From Micromonospora halotolerans (GTDB taxonomy: Bacteria; Actinomycetota; Actinomycetes; Mycobacteriales; Micromonosporaceae), in NCBI RefSeq assembly GCF_032108445.1, contig NZ_CP134876.1, forward strand, positions 6,510,001 through 6,574,000: a DNA stretch of 64,000 nt, written 5' to 3'. A model generated the notes under the pieces. The model made no database searches. It worked only from the letters and a program-made list of their open reading frames with translations, and was not told the origin of the DNA. The translations under genes were made by a program, and so were the position numbers. Numbering within the stretch: the stretch's first letter is position 1; every line of letters begins with the position of its first letter. Below are positions 32,901-42,491 of this stretch, in pieces.

Positions 32901-35078
32901 TCAACTCCCGAAGATCCCGAGCTCGATGCCGACCGGCCGGTAGGGGTCGAGCTGCCGCTGCGCCGCCCGGAGCCGCAATGGTCGCCTGAGGTGGTGGTGC
33001 ACGCCCGGCTCGGCCCGGTCCTCGCCGCCCTCGCGGATCGCCGCCGGGCAGGACCCGGCCAGGGCCGGGTACGCGGGCGAGGCCGGGTCGGTGGCCGCGT
33101 AGACCGGGAGCGGGCCGGGTTCGCCGTCGGCCGGCACGCAGCGGTAGCGGCGCGGGGTGCGCGAGCCGGGGGCGACGTAGCTGAACCGCAGGCAGCCGAC
33201 CTGACGGTGGGCCACCTCCACCGGCCCGTCCAGCACGCAACTGCTCGCGTCGAGGCTGCGGACCCGGACCGCGCCGCGCACGGTGCTGCCCTCCAGGCAG
33301 GCGTGCACGCCCTCGCCGGTCAGCGCGGTTCCGGCGCCGGCGGCGGCGTCCAGCACGCAGGTGTCCACGGTGGCCATCGGCACGGTCGCCGCGAGGGTGA
33401 CCGCGCCGGCCACCACCCGGCTGAGCCGGAGCTGAAGCCGGCTGTTGGGCCGGCCGGCAGCCGACTCGACCCGCACCGCGCCGGTGACCGTGCCGTGGGC
33501 GACGGTGAGGTGGCCGAGCTGGCCGGGAGCGACGACCAGGTCGCCCTCGACGAGGAGCCCGTCGACGACCACGCTGCTGCCCGGCTCGCCGGTGATCCGC
33601 AGGCTGCCGCGCAGGTGCGGGCGCAGCCCGTCGGGGGCGTACCGGCCGGGGACCGGGGCGAGCACCTCGCCGTCCGGGAGCCGGCGGGTCGGCCACCCGG
33701 CGGCCACCAGCACGAGCCGGGTGCCGGCGGGCACGGTGACGGCGAGGTCCCCGGGGTAGCTGGCGCTGTCGGCGACCGAGACCACGTACGTGCCGCCGAG
33801 GGTGGGGCTGCCGGGCGCCGTCCAGGACGCCTCGGCCGCGGCCAGGCCGGCGGCCAGGGTGGGCACGCTGCCGACCGGGGCGGGCGCGCCGGCGCACACC
33901 TCGGTCTGGCCGGCGGCGGGCGGGGCGTCCGGGCCGTCGGCGGTGACCGGGGCGCCCGGGTCGGTGGCGAGCAACGCCTCGTGGGCGGCCGTGCGGTCGT
34001 AGGTGCCGGCGCCGACGTCGGCGAGGCCGCCGTGGGCGTAGCGGACGAAGACGGCGTCGGGGGCGGCCGGCGCGTGGACCCGCAGCCGGCCGGCGACCGG
34101 GTCGACCATCACCTGCGGCGCCGGGCCGGGGGCCGGGTCCTCCAGGTGGCAGACCCGGATCCGGTCGGGGGACAGGTCGGGCTGGTCGACGCCGCCGACC
34201 CGCAGCCGTACGCCCAGCGGCAGCGCGGTCGCCGCCAGCGCGCCGGCGCGGGCCTGCCCGAGCAGGTCGAGCAGCCGGCGCGGGCGCAGCGGCACGGGCA
34301 GGTCCGCCTCGGTGGCGAGCCGCTCGACGGCCTCCTCGCGGCGGGGCGGGGCGTACAGGGGCACGGCCCGGCCCAGCGGGTCGAAGGTCCAGGCGTCACC
34401 CACGGCGCGGGCGGCGGACCAGCCGCCGTTCGGGCCGGCCGGCGGTTCGGTCTCGGGGGCGCCGACCTCGTACGCCTGGGTCGGGAACAGGTGTACGGCC
34501 ACGTGGTCGATGCCGTAGCGGCCGCGGCGGGTGGGGATGCGGCGTACCTCGGCGGTGTGGGTGAGCAGGTCGAGGGCGCCGCGCGGTCCGGGCGGGCTGA
34601 CCACGGCGGCGGCCTCGATCCGGGCGGCGCCGCGCAGCGAGACGGTGGCCGGCCGGTCGGGGCGGACGTGGTTGACGTGGGTGGCGCCGACCAGCAGCGG
34701 GTGGTGCTCGACGGCGCGGGCCGGCCAGCCGGTGACGTCCCGGGCGACCTGTTCCAGCACGGCCACCGTGCCCTTGCGGCGGCGGTAGGCGACGGTGTTG
34801 GCGACCAGCGCCCGCCGACTCACCGTGACCCCGAGGTCGGGGGGCAGCTCGGCGAGGCCGACCAGGTCGGCGAGGTACGGCACCAGCCACTCGGCGCAGG
34901 TCTCGACGAAGAACCCGTCGTGCAGCCGGTCGAGGTCGGTCTCCAGCAGGTCCAGTTCGCCGGCCACGGCGGCGAGCAGCGCGGTGAGCGGGCCGGTGCC
35001 GCCGTCGGCCTGGGCGTCGCGGGCGAGCAGGTGCACGGGGACGAGGTCGAGCAGGCGGCGCAGCGCGGGTTCGGTCAC
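32901..35078 (-). CDS. Phage tail protein I-like baseplate protein
   Basis: 725 residues. The first 130 residues resemble P2 gpI-type tail proteins: LLDLVPVHLLARDAQADGGT, FFVETCAEWLVPYLADLVGL and VANTVAYRRRKGTVAVLEQV, the last being a characteristic block in eCIS baseplate-periphery proteins. The C-terminal 300 residues are rich in short beta-strands (LRGSLRITG, SVVVDGLLVEGDLVV, LTVAHGTVTGAV), like a small beta-helix. GTG 35078 overlaps the upstream TGA by 4 bases. It is probably an outer baseplate component near Afp12-14 in function; the exact equivalent is uncertain. Confidence 0.75.
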   Translation of the reverse strand: MTEPALRRLLDLVPVHLLARDAQADGGTGPLTALLAAVAGELDLLETDLDRLHDGFFVETCAEWLVPYLADLVGLAELPPDLGVTVSRRALVANTVAYRRRKGTVAVLEQVARDVTGWPARAVEHHPLLVGATHVNHVRPDRPATVSLRGAARIEAAAVVSPPGPRGALDLLTHTAEVRRIPTRRGRYGIDHVAVHLFPTQAYEVGAPETEPPAGPNGGWSAARAVGDAWTFDPLGRAVPLYAPPRREEAVERLATEADLPVPLRPRRLLDLLGQARAGALAATALPLGVRLRVGGVDQPDLSPDRIRVCHLEDPAPGPAPQVMVDPVAGRLRVHAPAAPDAVFVRYAHGGLADVGAGTYDRTAAHEALLATDPGAPVTADGPDAPPAAGQTEVCAGAPAPVGSVPTLAAGLAAAEASWTAPGSPTLGGTYVVSVADSASYPGDLAVTVPAGTRLVLVAAGWPTRRLPDGEVLAPVPGRYAPDGLRPHLRGSLRITGEPGSSVVVDGLLVEGDLVVAPGQLGHLTVAHGTVTGAVRVESAAGRPNSRLQLRLSRVVAGAVTLAATVPMATVDTCVLDAAAGAGTALTGEGVHACLEGSTVRGAVRVRSLDASSCVLDGPVEVAHRQVGCLRFSYVAPGSRTPRRYRCVPADGEPGPLPVYAATDPASPAYPALAGSCPAAIREGGEDRAEPGVHHHLRRPLRLRAAQRQLDPYRPVGIELGIFGS

Positions 35079-37630
35079 GACATCACCCCGATCGTCACGT
35101 CGGTGAGGGTGAGCACCTGGGCGGGGCGCAGCGTGCCGGCGAACCGGCCGGGCAGCGCGGCCAGCAGGTCAACGCCGGCGCTGCCGGGCGGCGCGGCGAG
35201 CCGGGGCAGCGTGCAGGCGCGTACCCCGGGCACCGCCCGGACGGTGACCAGGGCGCGGGAGGCCACCACTCCGGTGGCGAAACCCAGCGCCGGCGGCGTG
35301 TACGCGGCCGCGAGGGCGGCCCGGACGGCGGCCTCCACGTCGGCGCGCGGGTACGCCGGATCGTGCGCGAGGTCGACCCGCAGTCCGAACGGGACGGTCT
35401 CCCCGGCCAGCACGGCGAGCCGGGTGCCGGGATCCCGGGCGGCCGCCAGCGCGGCGCGCAGCGCGGCGACCAGCTCCGGCCCGGCCGGGGCGGCCCCGCC
35501 ACCTGCTGCGGCACCGAGCGCGGAGACGACGACCACCTGCTCCCGGCCGTCCCACACGTCGTCGGCGCGGGCCAGGGTGACCCCGGCGAAACCGGCCGCG
35601 AAGTCCTCGTGGTCGGCCACCGAGACCGCCCGGTCCAGGGTGCGGATCCGCAGCGGGGCGTGCGCCCGTGCCGCGTCGAGCTGCTCCGGGTCGGCCCAGT
35701 CGCGGGCCGGGGCGGGGTTGCCGGCGGCCCGCACCCCGTACGGGCGGCGGGGCAGGATGGTGAGCTGGCCGGCCCCGACCGCGCCGGCACTGCCGACCCC
35801 GACCCGGTAGGTGGCCACCACGTTCTCCGCGCCGCCGGGCAGCCTTGCGCCGTGCCGGCCGTCGCCGGTGGTGACCGTGGCCAGGCCGTCGTCGTCGAGG
35901 CGTTCGGTGTGCACCCGGTCGTGGGGGCCGGCGGTGTCCAACGCGGGCACCGGATCCCAGCGCACCCCGTCGACCCGGACCTCCAGGGTGCTGCGGGCGC
36001 CGGCGGGGCTGTCGTCGCGGACGTGGGTGAGCGGGCCGCGCCGGGTGCGCATCCGCTGGAAGGCGAGCGTGGGGTCGCCGCTGCCGAGCGGCTGGACGAC
36101 GGTCTCGCCGTGGCTGGCCGGCGCGACGTTGCCGCGCACCCGCAGGCCACGCGGGTCGTACCGGAGCGCCAGGTCGCGGTCCAGGTCGACGGTCATGGTG
36201 CGGCCGTCGGCGGCGACCGCGCAGGCCAGCACCACCGCGGTCTCGGCCAGCGGGGGCGCCGTGGCCGCCGCGACGAGCGGGTCGGCGGGCGGCCCGCCGG
36301 GCGGAAACCCGGTGACCACCACCCGCCGGCCGGTGGGCAGCGGCGGATCGGTGGCGACCAGGGTGAGCCGCCGGCCGCCGACCGGCTCCACGAGGGGCCG
36401 CTCGGCCGCCGGGAGCGGCCGGGACTCGCCGCGTACCAGGGTGTCCCGGCGGCCGAAGATGTCCAGGTTCTCGGTGATGTCGACGCGCAGCCGGGTGCTC
36501 CGGCCGCTGACCGCGAACCGGGAACCGCCCGCCGGGTCGGCCGCCTCGACGGCGTACAGCTCGCGGTAGTCGGGGCGCTCCAGCAGCAGCCAGGAGCCGG
36601 GCACCATCCGGGGATGGTCGCCGTCGACCTCGACCACGTCGGCGGGGCCGCCGGGCGGGAACGGGTTGTCGATGTCGATCCACTCGCCGTCGTCGGAGAT
36701 GCCGGGCGGCGGCGGGTCGTTCCCGGCGAGCAGCCCGGCCATCGGCGCGTTCCAGCCGAACAGGTTGGTCCGGGTGGCGAAGGCGTACACCTCGACGCCC
36801 TCCTCGGCGGTCAGGGGCGTCGAGCGCCGCCAGCCGATCCGTTCGGCCAACACGAGCCGGGTCCAGCCGGCCAGGCCGGGCGGTCCCTCCTCGACGGCGG
36901 TGACCACGCGGAAGTCCCAGCGCTCGTCGTCGCGCCGCCGGTCGCCGGCCGCACGGCTGTGCGCGGGCGTCCGCCCGTACCGGCGGCGTTCCGCCCCGAC
37001 CACGAGTACCCCGTCGCCGGCCCGTACGCCGAGGGCGGTGCCGCGCAGCCAGATCGCGTCGGTGGCGAAGTCGATGTCCTGCGGCCCGGCGGTGGCGCCG
37101 GGGATCGCGTTCCACACCGCGTACGCGCGCAGGTCGGCCCCGGTCTCGAAGGTCTGCGGCAGCTCGCCCTGCCCGGGCACCGACTGCACCGGGGTGCCGG
37201 CGGGCACGTCCACGGCCGGCGGCGCGCCCGGCGCGTCCTCCACGTCGAAGGCGATGTCCGCGGCGGCGGCGACGCCGGGGCGCGGCTGGTAGCCGATCAT
37301 GCCGGCGAGGTGCCGGACCGAGGTCAGCTCGGTGGCCGTGCGCAGGTACGCCTCCTGCGCGATCCGCTCGGTGTAGAAAGACACCACGTCGGTCATGACC
37401 GCGGCCGCGTCGAGCAGGGCCAGCAGTGGATCGTCGGCGTCCTGCCCGGCCACCGCCCGTACGCCGGCGGGCAGGCCCGGGTCGGCGAGCGCGGCCCGCA
37501 TCCGGGCCAGCGCGTGGCTGTGCGGGGCGACCCGCCAGGCCAGGGCGGGCTGGCCGGGCGGGTTGGTCACCTCGGGCGCGGGCGGGCGCAGCGGGTCGCA
37601 CCCGCACCCGCCACCGCAGCCGCAGCTCAC
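35075..37630 (-). CDS. Baseplate wedge protein, gpJ-like (second copy)
   Basis: 851 residues. It begins with a Cys/Gly-rich MSCGCGGGCGCD stretch that may bind metal or interact with the next protein. Wedge-type blocks: DAAAVMTDVVSFYTERIAQEA, LRTATELTSVRHLAGMIGYQ and RPGVAAAADIAF, then near the end VSVADHEDFAAGFAGVTLARA and AAYTPPALGFATGVVASRAL. These are features of the gp6/baseplate J family as found in eCIS (Afp11/12 group). GTG 37630 overlaps the upstream TGA by 4 bases. Two gpJ-like proteins in tandem is usual for eCIS. Confidence 0.85.
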   Translation of the reverse strand: MSCGCGGGCGCDPLRPPAPEVTNPPGQPALAWRVAPHSHALARMRAALADPGLPAGVRAVAGQDADDPLLALLDAAAVMTDVVSFYTERIAQEAYLRTATELTSVRHLAGMIGYQPRPGVAAAADIAFDVEDAPGAPPAVDVPAGTPVQSVPGQGELPQTFETGADLRAYAVWNAIPGATAGPQDIDFATDAIWLRGTALGVRAGDGVLVVGAERRRYGRTPAHSRAAGDRRRDDERWDFRVVTAVEEGPPGLAGWTRLVLAERIGWRRSTPLTAEEGVEVYAFATRTNLFGWNAPMAGLLAGNDPPPPGISDDGEWIDIDNPFPPGGPADVVEVDGDHPRMVPGSWLLLERPDYRELYAVEAADPAGGSRFAVSGRSTRLRVDITENLDIFGRRDTLVRGESRPLPAAERPLVEPVGGRRLTLVATDPPLPTGRRVVVTGFPPGGPPADPLVAAATAPPLAETAVVLACAVAADGRTMTVDLDRDLALRYDPRGLRVRGNVAPASHGETVVQPLGSGDPTLAFQRMRTRRGPLTHVRDDSPAGARSTLEVRVDGVRWDPVPALDTAGPHDRVHTERLDDDGLATVTTGDGRHGARLPGGAENVVATYRVGVGSAGAVGAGQLTILPRRPYGVRAAGNPAPARDWADPEQLDAARAHAPLRIRTLDRAVSVADHEDFAAGFAGVTLARADDVWDGREQVVVVSALGAAAGGGAAPAGPELVAALRAALAAARDPGTRLAVLAGETVPFGLRVDLAHDPAYPRADVEAAVRAALAAAYTPPALGFATGVVASRALVTVRAVPGVRACTLPRLAAPPGSAGVDLLAALPGRFAGTLRPAQVLTLTDVTIGVMS

Positions 37631-40131
37631 GCGCCACCGCGCAGGTGGAAGGCGACCCGGCCGTACTCCGGGTTGCTCGGGTCGCTGTCGGCGCGCAGCA
37701 CCTCGCGGGCGGCGGCGTCGATCCGGCCGCGGGCCACCTCTCCGGCGGGCGGGCGGCCCAGCCGGCGGAACCGCAGGCCGGTGGCGTCGTCGTCGGCCAC
37801 CTCGACGTAGCCGACGCCGGGCACCGCCATGACGGCGGCGACCAGGTCGGAGACGTACAGGGACTGGCCGAAGGTGAGCCGGTCGGGGTGGAAGAAGCCG
37901 AGCCGGCCGTCGGGCAGCACCCGGGTGGACAGTTCGGCGCGCAGCCGGCGTTCCACGTCGGCGGCCAGGTGGCCGTCGGCGACGCAGATCCCGAGGACGA
38001 TCTCCAGCGGGACGTGCGCGGGCGGGGCCAGCTCCACGTCGGTGCCGGCCAGCCGGCGCACGTCGAGCAGCGCGGCCACCTCGGCGGCGAGCCCGGGGTC
38101 ACCGGCCCGGCGGGCCACCGGGTCGAGGGTGACCTCCTGGGCGTACCAGGAACCGGTCCAGCGGCGCCGCGCCACCGCGCGCTGCACGCCCGGGTTCTCC
38201 TCGGCGGTGGCGGCGTGGTCGGCGCTGGTGACCGCGCGGAGCTGGGTGCGGAACGCGTACGGGGCCAGCTCCTTCACCTCGTCCACCGACTCGGGGTCGA
38301 CCCCGCCGGTGGCCGGCAGCGGGTTGCCCACGCTCACCCCGGCCGGCACCGCCCACGCCGGGGTGGGCAGCAGAAGGGTGAGCACATCCGCGCCGACGTT
38401 CCCGGCGGCGCCGCCGCCGATTCGCGGCCAGGCGGTCAGCGTGACGCCGGGCGCCGGCCGGCGGCCGTTGATCCCGTCGCCGAGGCGCAGCCGCAGCACG
38501 CCGGTGGTCTCCGGCTCGGCCACCACGTGCGGGTCCAGCCGGCCGCTCGCCAGCAGGTCGGGCACCGGCGTCCAGGTGCGGCTGCCGTCGTCGAGCAGCA
38601 CGGCGGGCAGCGCGCGGCGCGGATCGGAGCGCAGCGCGGCGGCGGCGCTGCGCCCGTCCACGACCGCGTCGGTCCAGGCCACCGGGTGTCGCCCGGTGGG
38701 CAGCCGGGGCCGGTACGGGCCGTCGGCGGGGGCCTGCGGCGGCAGCAGCCCGCGCGGGGGCAGCGCGGCGGCGTGCTCGGCGAGCGCGACGTTGGCCAGC
38801 GCCACGGCGGCCGGTGCGGCGGTGCCGTCGGCGGCCCGGCGGGCCACCGGCAGCGGTACCGTCAGGGCGTCCTCGGCGGCCCAGTGCAGCTCGCGGACGA
38901 CCGTGCCTGCGGGGGCGAGCGGGTCGGCGCGGGTGACCGGGTCGCGGTCAAGCCGGACGGCCCGCCGGCGGGCCTCGTCGCCCACCACGGTCCCCGTCTC
39001 GTCGACCGGTGCGAGGACGAGCACGTCGCCGGCGCGCAGCTGCGGGTCGGCGCCGGCCGGGTGGCGCAGCCAGCCGGTGGTCGCGCCGGCCGGCAGGCAG
39101 GCGTCCGGGTCGCCCCAGGCGTGCAGGTCGAGCTGGTTGCGGGCCGGGCGCAGCGGCACCGGGGCCAGGGTCTCGAAGACGGTGGCGCCGGCGTCCACCG
39201 CGACCTCCACGCCGGCGTCCGGCGGCAGCGGGTCCTCGACCCCGGCCACCGGGGTACGCGCCGGCAGGGTCAACGGCGCGGTGGTGCGGAACGCCAGCCA
39301 GGTCCGGGCGGCGCAGCCGTCGTGCATCCGGTAGTCGAGCAGCCGGGCGTGCCGGCGCACCGACGGACGCAGCCGCGCGGTGGCCAGGTGCGCCTCGGCG
39401 GCGATCGCGTCCTGCCGGTAGGTGAGCCGGTCCCCCACGTACGCGAACAGCTCGGCGAGGGTGACCAGCGGGTCGGCTGGGTTGCGGTCGGTCCAGCCGG
39501 GCAGCAGCACGGCGAGCCGGTCGAGCAGCCGGGTGCGCAGGCCGGCGTAGTCACGGGCCAGGTAGTCCAGGGCGGGGGTGGTGGCGGGCACCGGCGGGCA
39601 GCCGTCGTCGGGCCGGCAGTCCAGCTCGTCGGGGCAGTCGACGGCGAAGGCGAACGGGCAGGTGGACAGCGGCTCGTCGAAGCCGGCCGGGAAGCCGTCG
39701 CCGCCCGGGCCGGCGAGGGCGAGCAAGTAGCTGGACCAGTCCCCGCTGGAGGAGGTGCGCACCACCAGCACCCGGCCCCGCGCGGGCGCCGGCACCGCCC
39801 CGGTCACCAGCGTCCGGTCGGCCGCGGTCACCCCCGGCGGCGGCCCGGCCACCACGACGCTCGCCGGGTACGCCCAGAGCACCCGCACCGGGTTGACCCG
39901 CGGGTCGACCCGCACCCCACCGAGGACGCGGACCCGGCCGGCGTCGAGGTCGGCGGGGACCGGGCCGCGCAGCAGGTGCACGAGGAGGGTGCGCTGGCGG
40001 GGCGCGCCGGGCACGTGGTCCGGGGTGCCGGGCCGGTTCGACAGCACCTCGACGTGGTCGATCCCGTCGAGGGTGCTCTCCCCCTCGACGAGCGCCCGGC
40101 GGGCCTCCCGGTCGAGCCGCGACGCGGTCAC
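37627..40131 (-). CDS. Baseplate wedge protein, gpJ-like (first copy)
   Basis: 834 residues. Characteristic segments: PALDYLARDYAGLRTRLLDR, LAELFAYVGDRLTYRQDAIA, EAHLATARLRPSVRRHARLLDYR, and in the C-terminal part FRTQLRAVTSADHAATAEEN and FGQSLYVSDLVAAVMAVPGV. This is the baseplate J/gp6-like family of contractile tails, corresponding to Afp11. About 170 N-terminal residues precede the J core, with an FxFxVDCPDELDCRPDDGCPP Cys/Asp cluster. GTG 40131 overlaps the gp25 stop by 4 bases; its own TGA overlaps the next start by 4 bases, so translation is coupled along the operon. Confidence 0.88.
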   Translation of the reverse strand: MTASRLDREARRALVEGESTLDGIDHVEVLSNRPGTPDHVPGAPRQRTLLVHLLRGPVPADLDAGRVRVLGGVRVDPRVNPVRVLWAYPASVVVAGPPPGVTAADRTLVTGAVPAPARGRVLVVRTSSSGDWSSYLLALAGPGGDGFPAGFDEPLSTCPFAFAVDCPDELDCRPDDGCPPVPATTPALDYLARDYAGLRTRLLDRLAVLLPGWTDRNPADPLVTLAELFAYVGDRLTYRQDAIAAEAHLATARLRPSVRRHARLLDYRMHDGCAARTWLAFRTTAPLTLPARTPVAGVEDPLPPDAGVEVAVDAGATVFETLAPVPLRPARNQLDLHAWGDPDACLPAGATTGWLRHPAGADPQLRAGDVLVLAPVDETGTVVGDEARRRAVRLDRDPVTRADPLAPAGTVVRELHWAAEDALTVPLPVARRAADGTAAPAAVALANVALAEHAAALPPRGLLPPQAPADGPYRPRLPTGRHPVAWTDAVVDGRSAAAALRSDPRRALPAVLLDDGSRTWTPVPDLLASGRLDPHVVAEPETTGVLRLRLGDGINGRRPAPGVTLTAWPRIGGGAAGNVGADVLTLLLPTPAWAVPAGVSVGNPLPATGGVDPESVDEVKELAPYAFRTQLRAVTSADHAATAEENPGVQRAVARRRWTGSWYAQEVTLDPVARRAGDPGLAAEVAALLDVRRLAGTDVELAPPAHVPLEIVLGICVADGHLAADVERRLRAELSTRVLPDGRLGFFHPDRLTFGQSLYVSDLVAAVMAVPGVGYVEVADDDATGLRFRRLGRPPAGEVARGRIDAAAREVLRADSDPSNPEYGRVAFHLRGGA

Positions 40132-40511
40132 GGGGTACCGCCCACGACGGTGAGGGTGCGGCGCTCGCCGACGGCCGCCCCGGCGACCAGCGGCACGTAG
40201 CTGACGGTCACCCGCAACTGGGCGTCCACCGCCTCGACCCGCACGTCGTCGATCTGCACGAGGTCACCGAGCCAGCGTTGCAGGGCGCCGTGCACCAGCG
40301 CCCGGGTGGCGTGCGCCACCTCGTCGCCGGCCGGGGCGAAGACGAGCCGGTCGACGCCGCTGCCGAAGTCGGGCCGGTTGACCCGTTCGCCGGGACGGGT
40401 GAACAGGACGGCCTCGACCAGGCCGCGCAGATAGTCCTCGTCGCCGACCAGTGCGGTGCGGCCCCGGCCGCCCACGCGCAGCGGGAAGCCGACGTGCCGG
40501 CCGGGGATCAC
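40128..40511 (-). CDS. gp25-like baseplate protein (Afp9 type)
   Basis: 127 residues. The hallmark stretch YLRGLVEAVLFTRPGERVNR, then PDFGSGVDRLVFAP, is the gp25/W-family pattern (bacteriophage T4 baseplate wedge, Afp9). It is followed by the strand pattern LVQIDDVRVEAVDAQLRVTVSYV. GTG 40511 overlaps the PAAR gene stop by 4 bases; the upstream reading of the same frame has no family similarity. It should join the hub to the sheath via the wedge proteins. Confidence 0.93.
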   Translation of the reverse strand: MIPGRHVGFPLRVGGRGRTALVGDEDYLRGLVEAVLFTRPGERVNRPDFGSGVDRLVFAPAGDEVAHATRALVHGALQRWLGDLVQIDDVRVEAVDAQLRVTVSYVPLVAGAAVGERRTLTVVGGTP

Positions 40512-40825
40512 GTGGCCACCGCCCGGAACTGGCTGGCCGTGACCGCCAGGGGCACCCCGGTCGGCGCGCAGGTGGCCAGCCCGCTCGCCAGCACGAGGGG
40601 CTGCCCCATGGAGCGCACCCGGACGCTGCCGACGCTCCACACGCTCGTCACGCAGGGGCCGCCGGAGACCGGCGGGAACGGGCACGCCGCCACCGTCCAC
40701 GGCGCGGCGAGCAGCACGGTGGCCTGCCCGCCGACGCGTACCCGGGGGTTCGGCACGGTGGGCACGGCCTGCCCACCGTGCGCGCAGATCACCACGGCGC
40801 CCTGGTGCACGAGGGGTCCGGGCAT
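40508..40825 (-). CDS. PAAR-like spike-tip protein (Afp10 type)
   Basis: 105 residues. HQGAVVICAHGGQAVPTVPN, then PRVRVGGQATVLLAAPW, contains the paired small-residue and VCxHGG-like elements of eCIS PAAR-type tips. Several Cys and His residues (Cys in ICAHGG, AACPFP, GPCVTS, ATCAPTG) could bind the tip metal ion. It would cap the gp5-like spike. ATG 40825 overlaps the TGA of the spike gene by one base (TGATG). Its own stop overlaps the gp25 start. Confidence 0.88.
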   Translation of the reverse strand: MPGPLVHQGAVVICAHGGQAVPTVPNPRVRVGGQATVLLAAPWTVAACPFPPVSGGPCVTSVWSVGSVRVRSMGQPLVLASGLATCAPTGVPLAVTASQFRAVAT

Positions 40826-41319
40826 CACATCACCTCCAGCGCGCCGTCGTTGACCGAGACCCGCACGCCGTCGAGGACGACCTTGGTGGCCCCGGTGGAC
40901 AGCTCGATGCCGCCGGGGCCGAGCACCACCTTGAGCGGGATCAGCACGGCCGGCGGGCCGACCTCGATGGTCAGGCCGCCCACCATGGGCAGGTCGCTGA
41001 CCGTGACGCTGACCGAGTCGGACTGGAACACCCGCTGCTGCGGCAGCCCGGGCGCGGGCGACTCGCCGAGCTGCCAGTAGCAGCCCAGCAGGACCGGGTA
41101 GTCGGGGTTGCCGCCCTCGAACGCCACCCACGCGGCGGCGCCCACCGGCGGCAGGTTGAAGCCGCCGACGCCGTTGCCGGCGTAGGGCACGCAGGGCTCG
41201 GCCCAGGCCAGCCGGCCGTCGCCGAGCACCTTCGGGACGGAGACCTGCACCCGTCCGCGCAGCATCGGGTCCACGTTCTGCTCGACCTTGCCCCGGTAGA
41301 CGCCGAAGAACTGCCTCAT
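40825..41319 (-). CDS. gp5/VgrG OB-fold spike protein
   Basis: 164 residues. The first 90 (FGVYRGKVEQNVDPMLRGRV, QVSVPKVLG, then WAEPCVPYAGNG, PPVGAAAWVAFEGGNPDYPV and LLGCYW) form the phage baseplate V/gp5 OB domain. The rest (LTIEVGPPAVLIPLKVVLGP, GGIELSTGATKVVLDG) has the short-strand repeat expected of the beta-prism needle. It should form the central spike on which the PAAR tip sits. ATG 41319 has GAGGAG 6 bases upstream and lies 19 bp after the hub gene, the largest gap in this part of the operon. Confidence 0.92.
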   Translation of the reverse strand: MRQFFGVYRGKVEQNVDPMLRGRVQVSVPKVLGDGRLAWAEPCVPYAGNGVGGFNLPPVGAAAWVAFEGGNPDYPVLLGCYWQLGESPAPGLPQQRVFQSDSVSVTVSDLPMVGGLTIEVGPPAVLIPLKVVLGPGGIELSTGATKVVLDGVRVSVNDGALEVM

Positions 41320-41338
41320 CGCCGCTCCTCCCGCGTGG

Positions 41339-42490
41339 TCACAGTGGGCTCCGGGGCAGCGCTGGCGTGATCGAGCCGTGCCCGTCCCGGGACAGGGTGA
41401 AGCCGACCCGGTAGCCGCCGTAGGCCAGGTCGTGCTCGACCTGGCGGACGTACCAGAGGCCGTCGTGGCTCCAGCCGGCGCCGCGCACGCCGACGAGGCC
41501 GCGCGGGCGCAGCACCGCCCCGTACCGGGCGCCGTCGGCGGTGCCCTCGGCCACCAGCGCGTCGGCGCCGCGGTCCACCTCGCTCTGCGCGCGGGCGAAC
41601 GCGGAGACCGCGTCGCTGCTGCCCTCGCGCAGCCGGCGCCGCCGCACGTCCCCGGCGTTGGCCAGTGCGAACGGCACGGCGGCCAGCGGCGGCCGAGTGC
41701 TCACCACCGCGGCCACCGGCAGGGTGACCCCGGTCCGCCGGTCGTGCACCGCACCCGTGACGGTGGCCGGCCGGGTCGCCTCGGTGCGGAAGGAGACCTC
41801 CCGCACGTTGCTGTCCGAGCCCAGGTCCACGGCGAGGGCCGGCTGCGGCAGGCCGAGCCGCACCGGCGGTCCCCAGTAGAACGAGCTGATCCCCGGCACC
41901 GGGCCGGGGTCGACGTAGGTGACGTAGCCGTGCCGCTCGGCGAGTTCCGCGAGGTGCTCCAGGTCGGTGCCGTGCTGGGTGGGGATCCGGTCGATCGGCA
42001 GCGGCGGGTCGGTGACCGGGGCGGGCAGCGCCTTCGGCAGGATGCCGCGCGCCGCGTACGGGGCGAGGATCTTCAGCACGGTCAGGTAGTCGTCGAGCGC
42101 GGGATGCTCGACGTCGCGGTCCTCGCGGTCGAGCAGGTTGCCCACGTCCTCGCCGGTGACCGTGAAGGTGGCCCGCCCGGCGCCGGTGCCCGGGTCGAGC
42201 CGGGTCTCGGTGACGATGCCGTCGAAGAGCACCACCGGCACCACGCCGAAGGTGAGCACCAGGACCACCCGGGCGAACGGGACCAGCGGGCCGGTCGGCC
42301 CGAACGGGCTGTCCACGGGAGCCAGCGGGCCGGCCCGGCCGGCGTCGAAGACCAGCGAGAAGGCGCTGCGCTCGGCGTCGCTCTCGGTCACCCGGGTGGA
42401 GCGCCACCGCTGGGCCAGGTCCACCGACAGCGGCAGCGGCACGGTCCGTCCCGCCAGGACGGTGAGCCGCAGCCCGGACCCGAGCAGCAC
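41339..42490 (-). CDS. gpD/gp27-like hub protein (Afp8 N-terminal type)
   Basis: 383 residues of the phage late control gene D family. FDGIVTETRLDPGTGAGRAT, FTVTGEDVGNLLDRED, DLEHLAELAERHGYVTYVDP, and WYVRQVEHDLAYGGYRVGFT in the C-terminal barrel. In many systems hub and spike are one VgrG or Afp8 protein; here they are two adjacent genes. GTG 42490 follows the LysM gene stop by one base. It should form the ring linking the tube end to the spike. Confidence 0.88.
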   Translation of the reverse strand: MLLGSGLRLTVLAGRTVPLPLSVDLAQRWRSTRVTESDAERSAFSLVFDAGRAGPLAPVDSPFGPTGPLVPFARVVLVLTFGVVPVVLFDGIVTETRLDPGTGAGRATFTVTGEDVGNLLDREDRDVEHPALDDYLTVLKILAPYAARGILPKALPAPVTDPPLPIDRIPTQHGTDLEHLAELAERHGYVTYVDPGPVPGISSFYWGPPVRLGLPQPALAVDLGSDSNVREVSFRTEATRPATVTGAVHDRRTGVTLPVAAVVSTRPPLAAVPFALANAGDVRRRRLREGSSDAVSAFARAQSEVDRGADALVAEGTADGARYGAVLRPRGLVGVRGAGWSHDGLWYVRQVEHDLAYGGYRVGFTLSRDGHGSITPALPRSPL

Positions 42491-42491
42491 G

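Noticed and set aside
32883..40200. Long plus-strand frames opposite the baseplate genes
   Set aside because: Shadows of the minus-strand operon; no recognisable domains, and the minus strand has clear family motifs and coupled starts.
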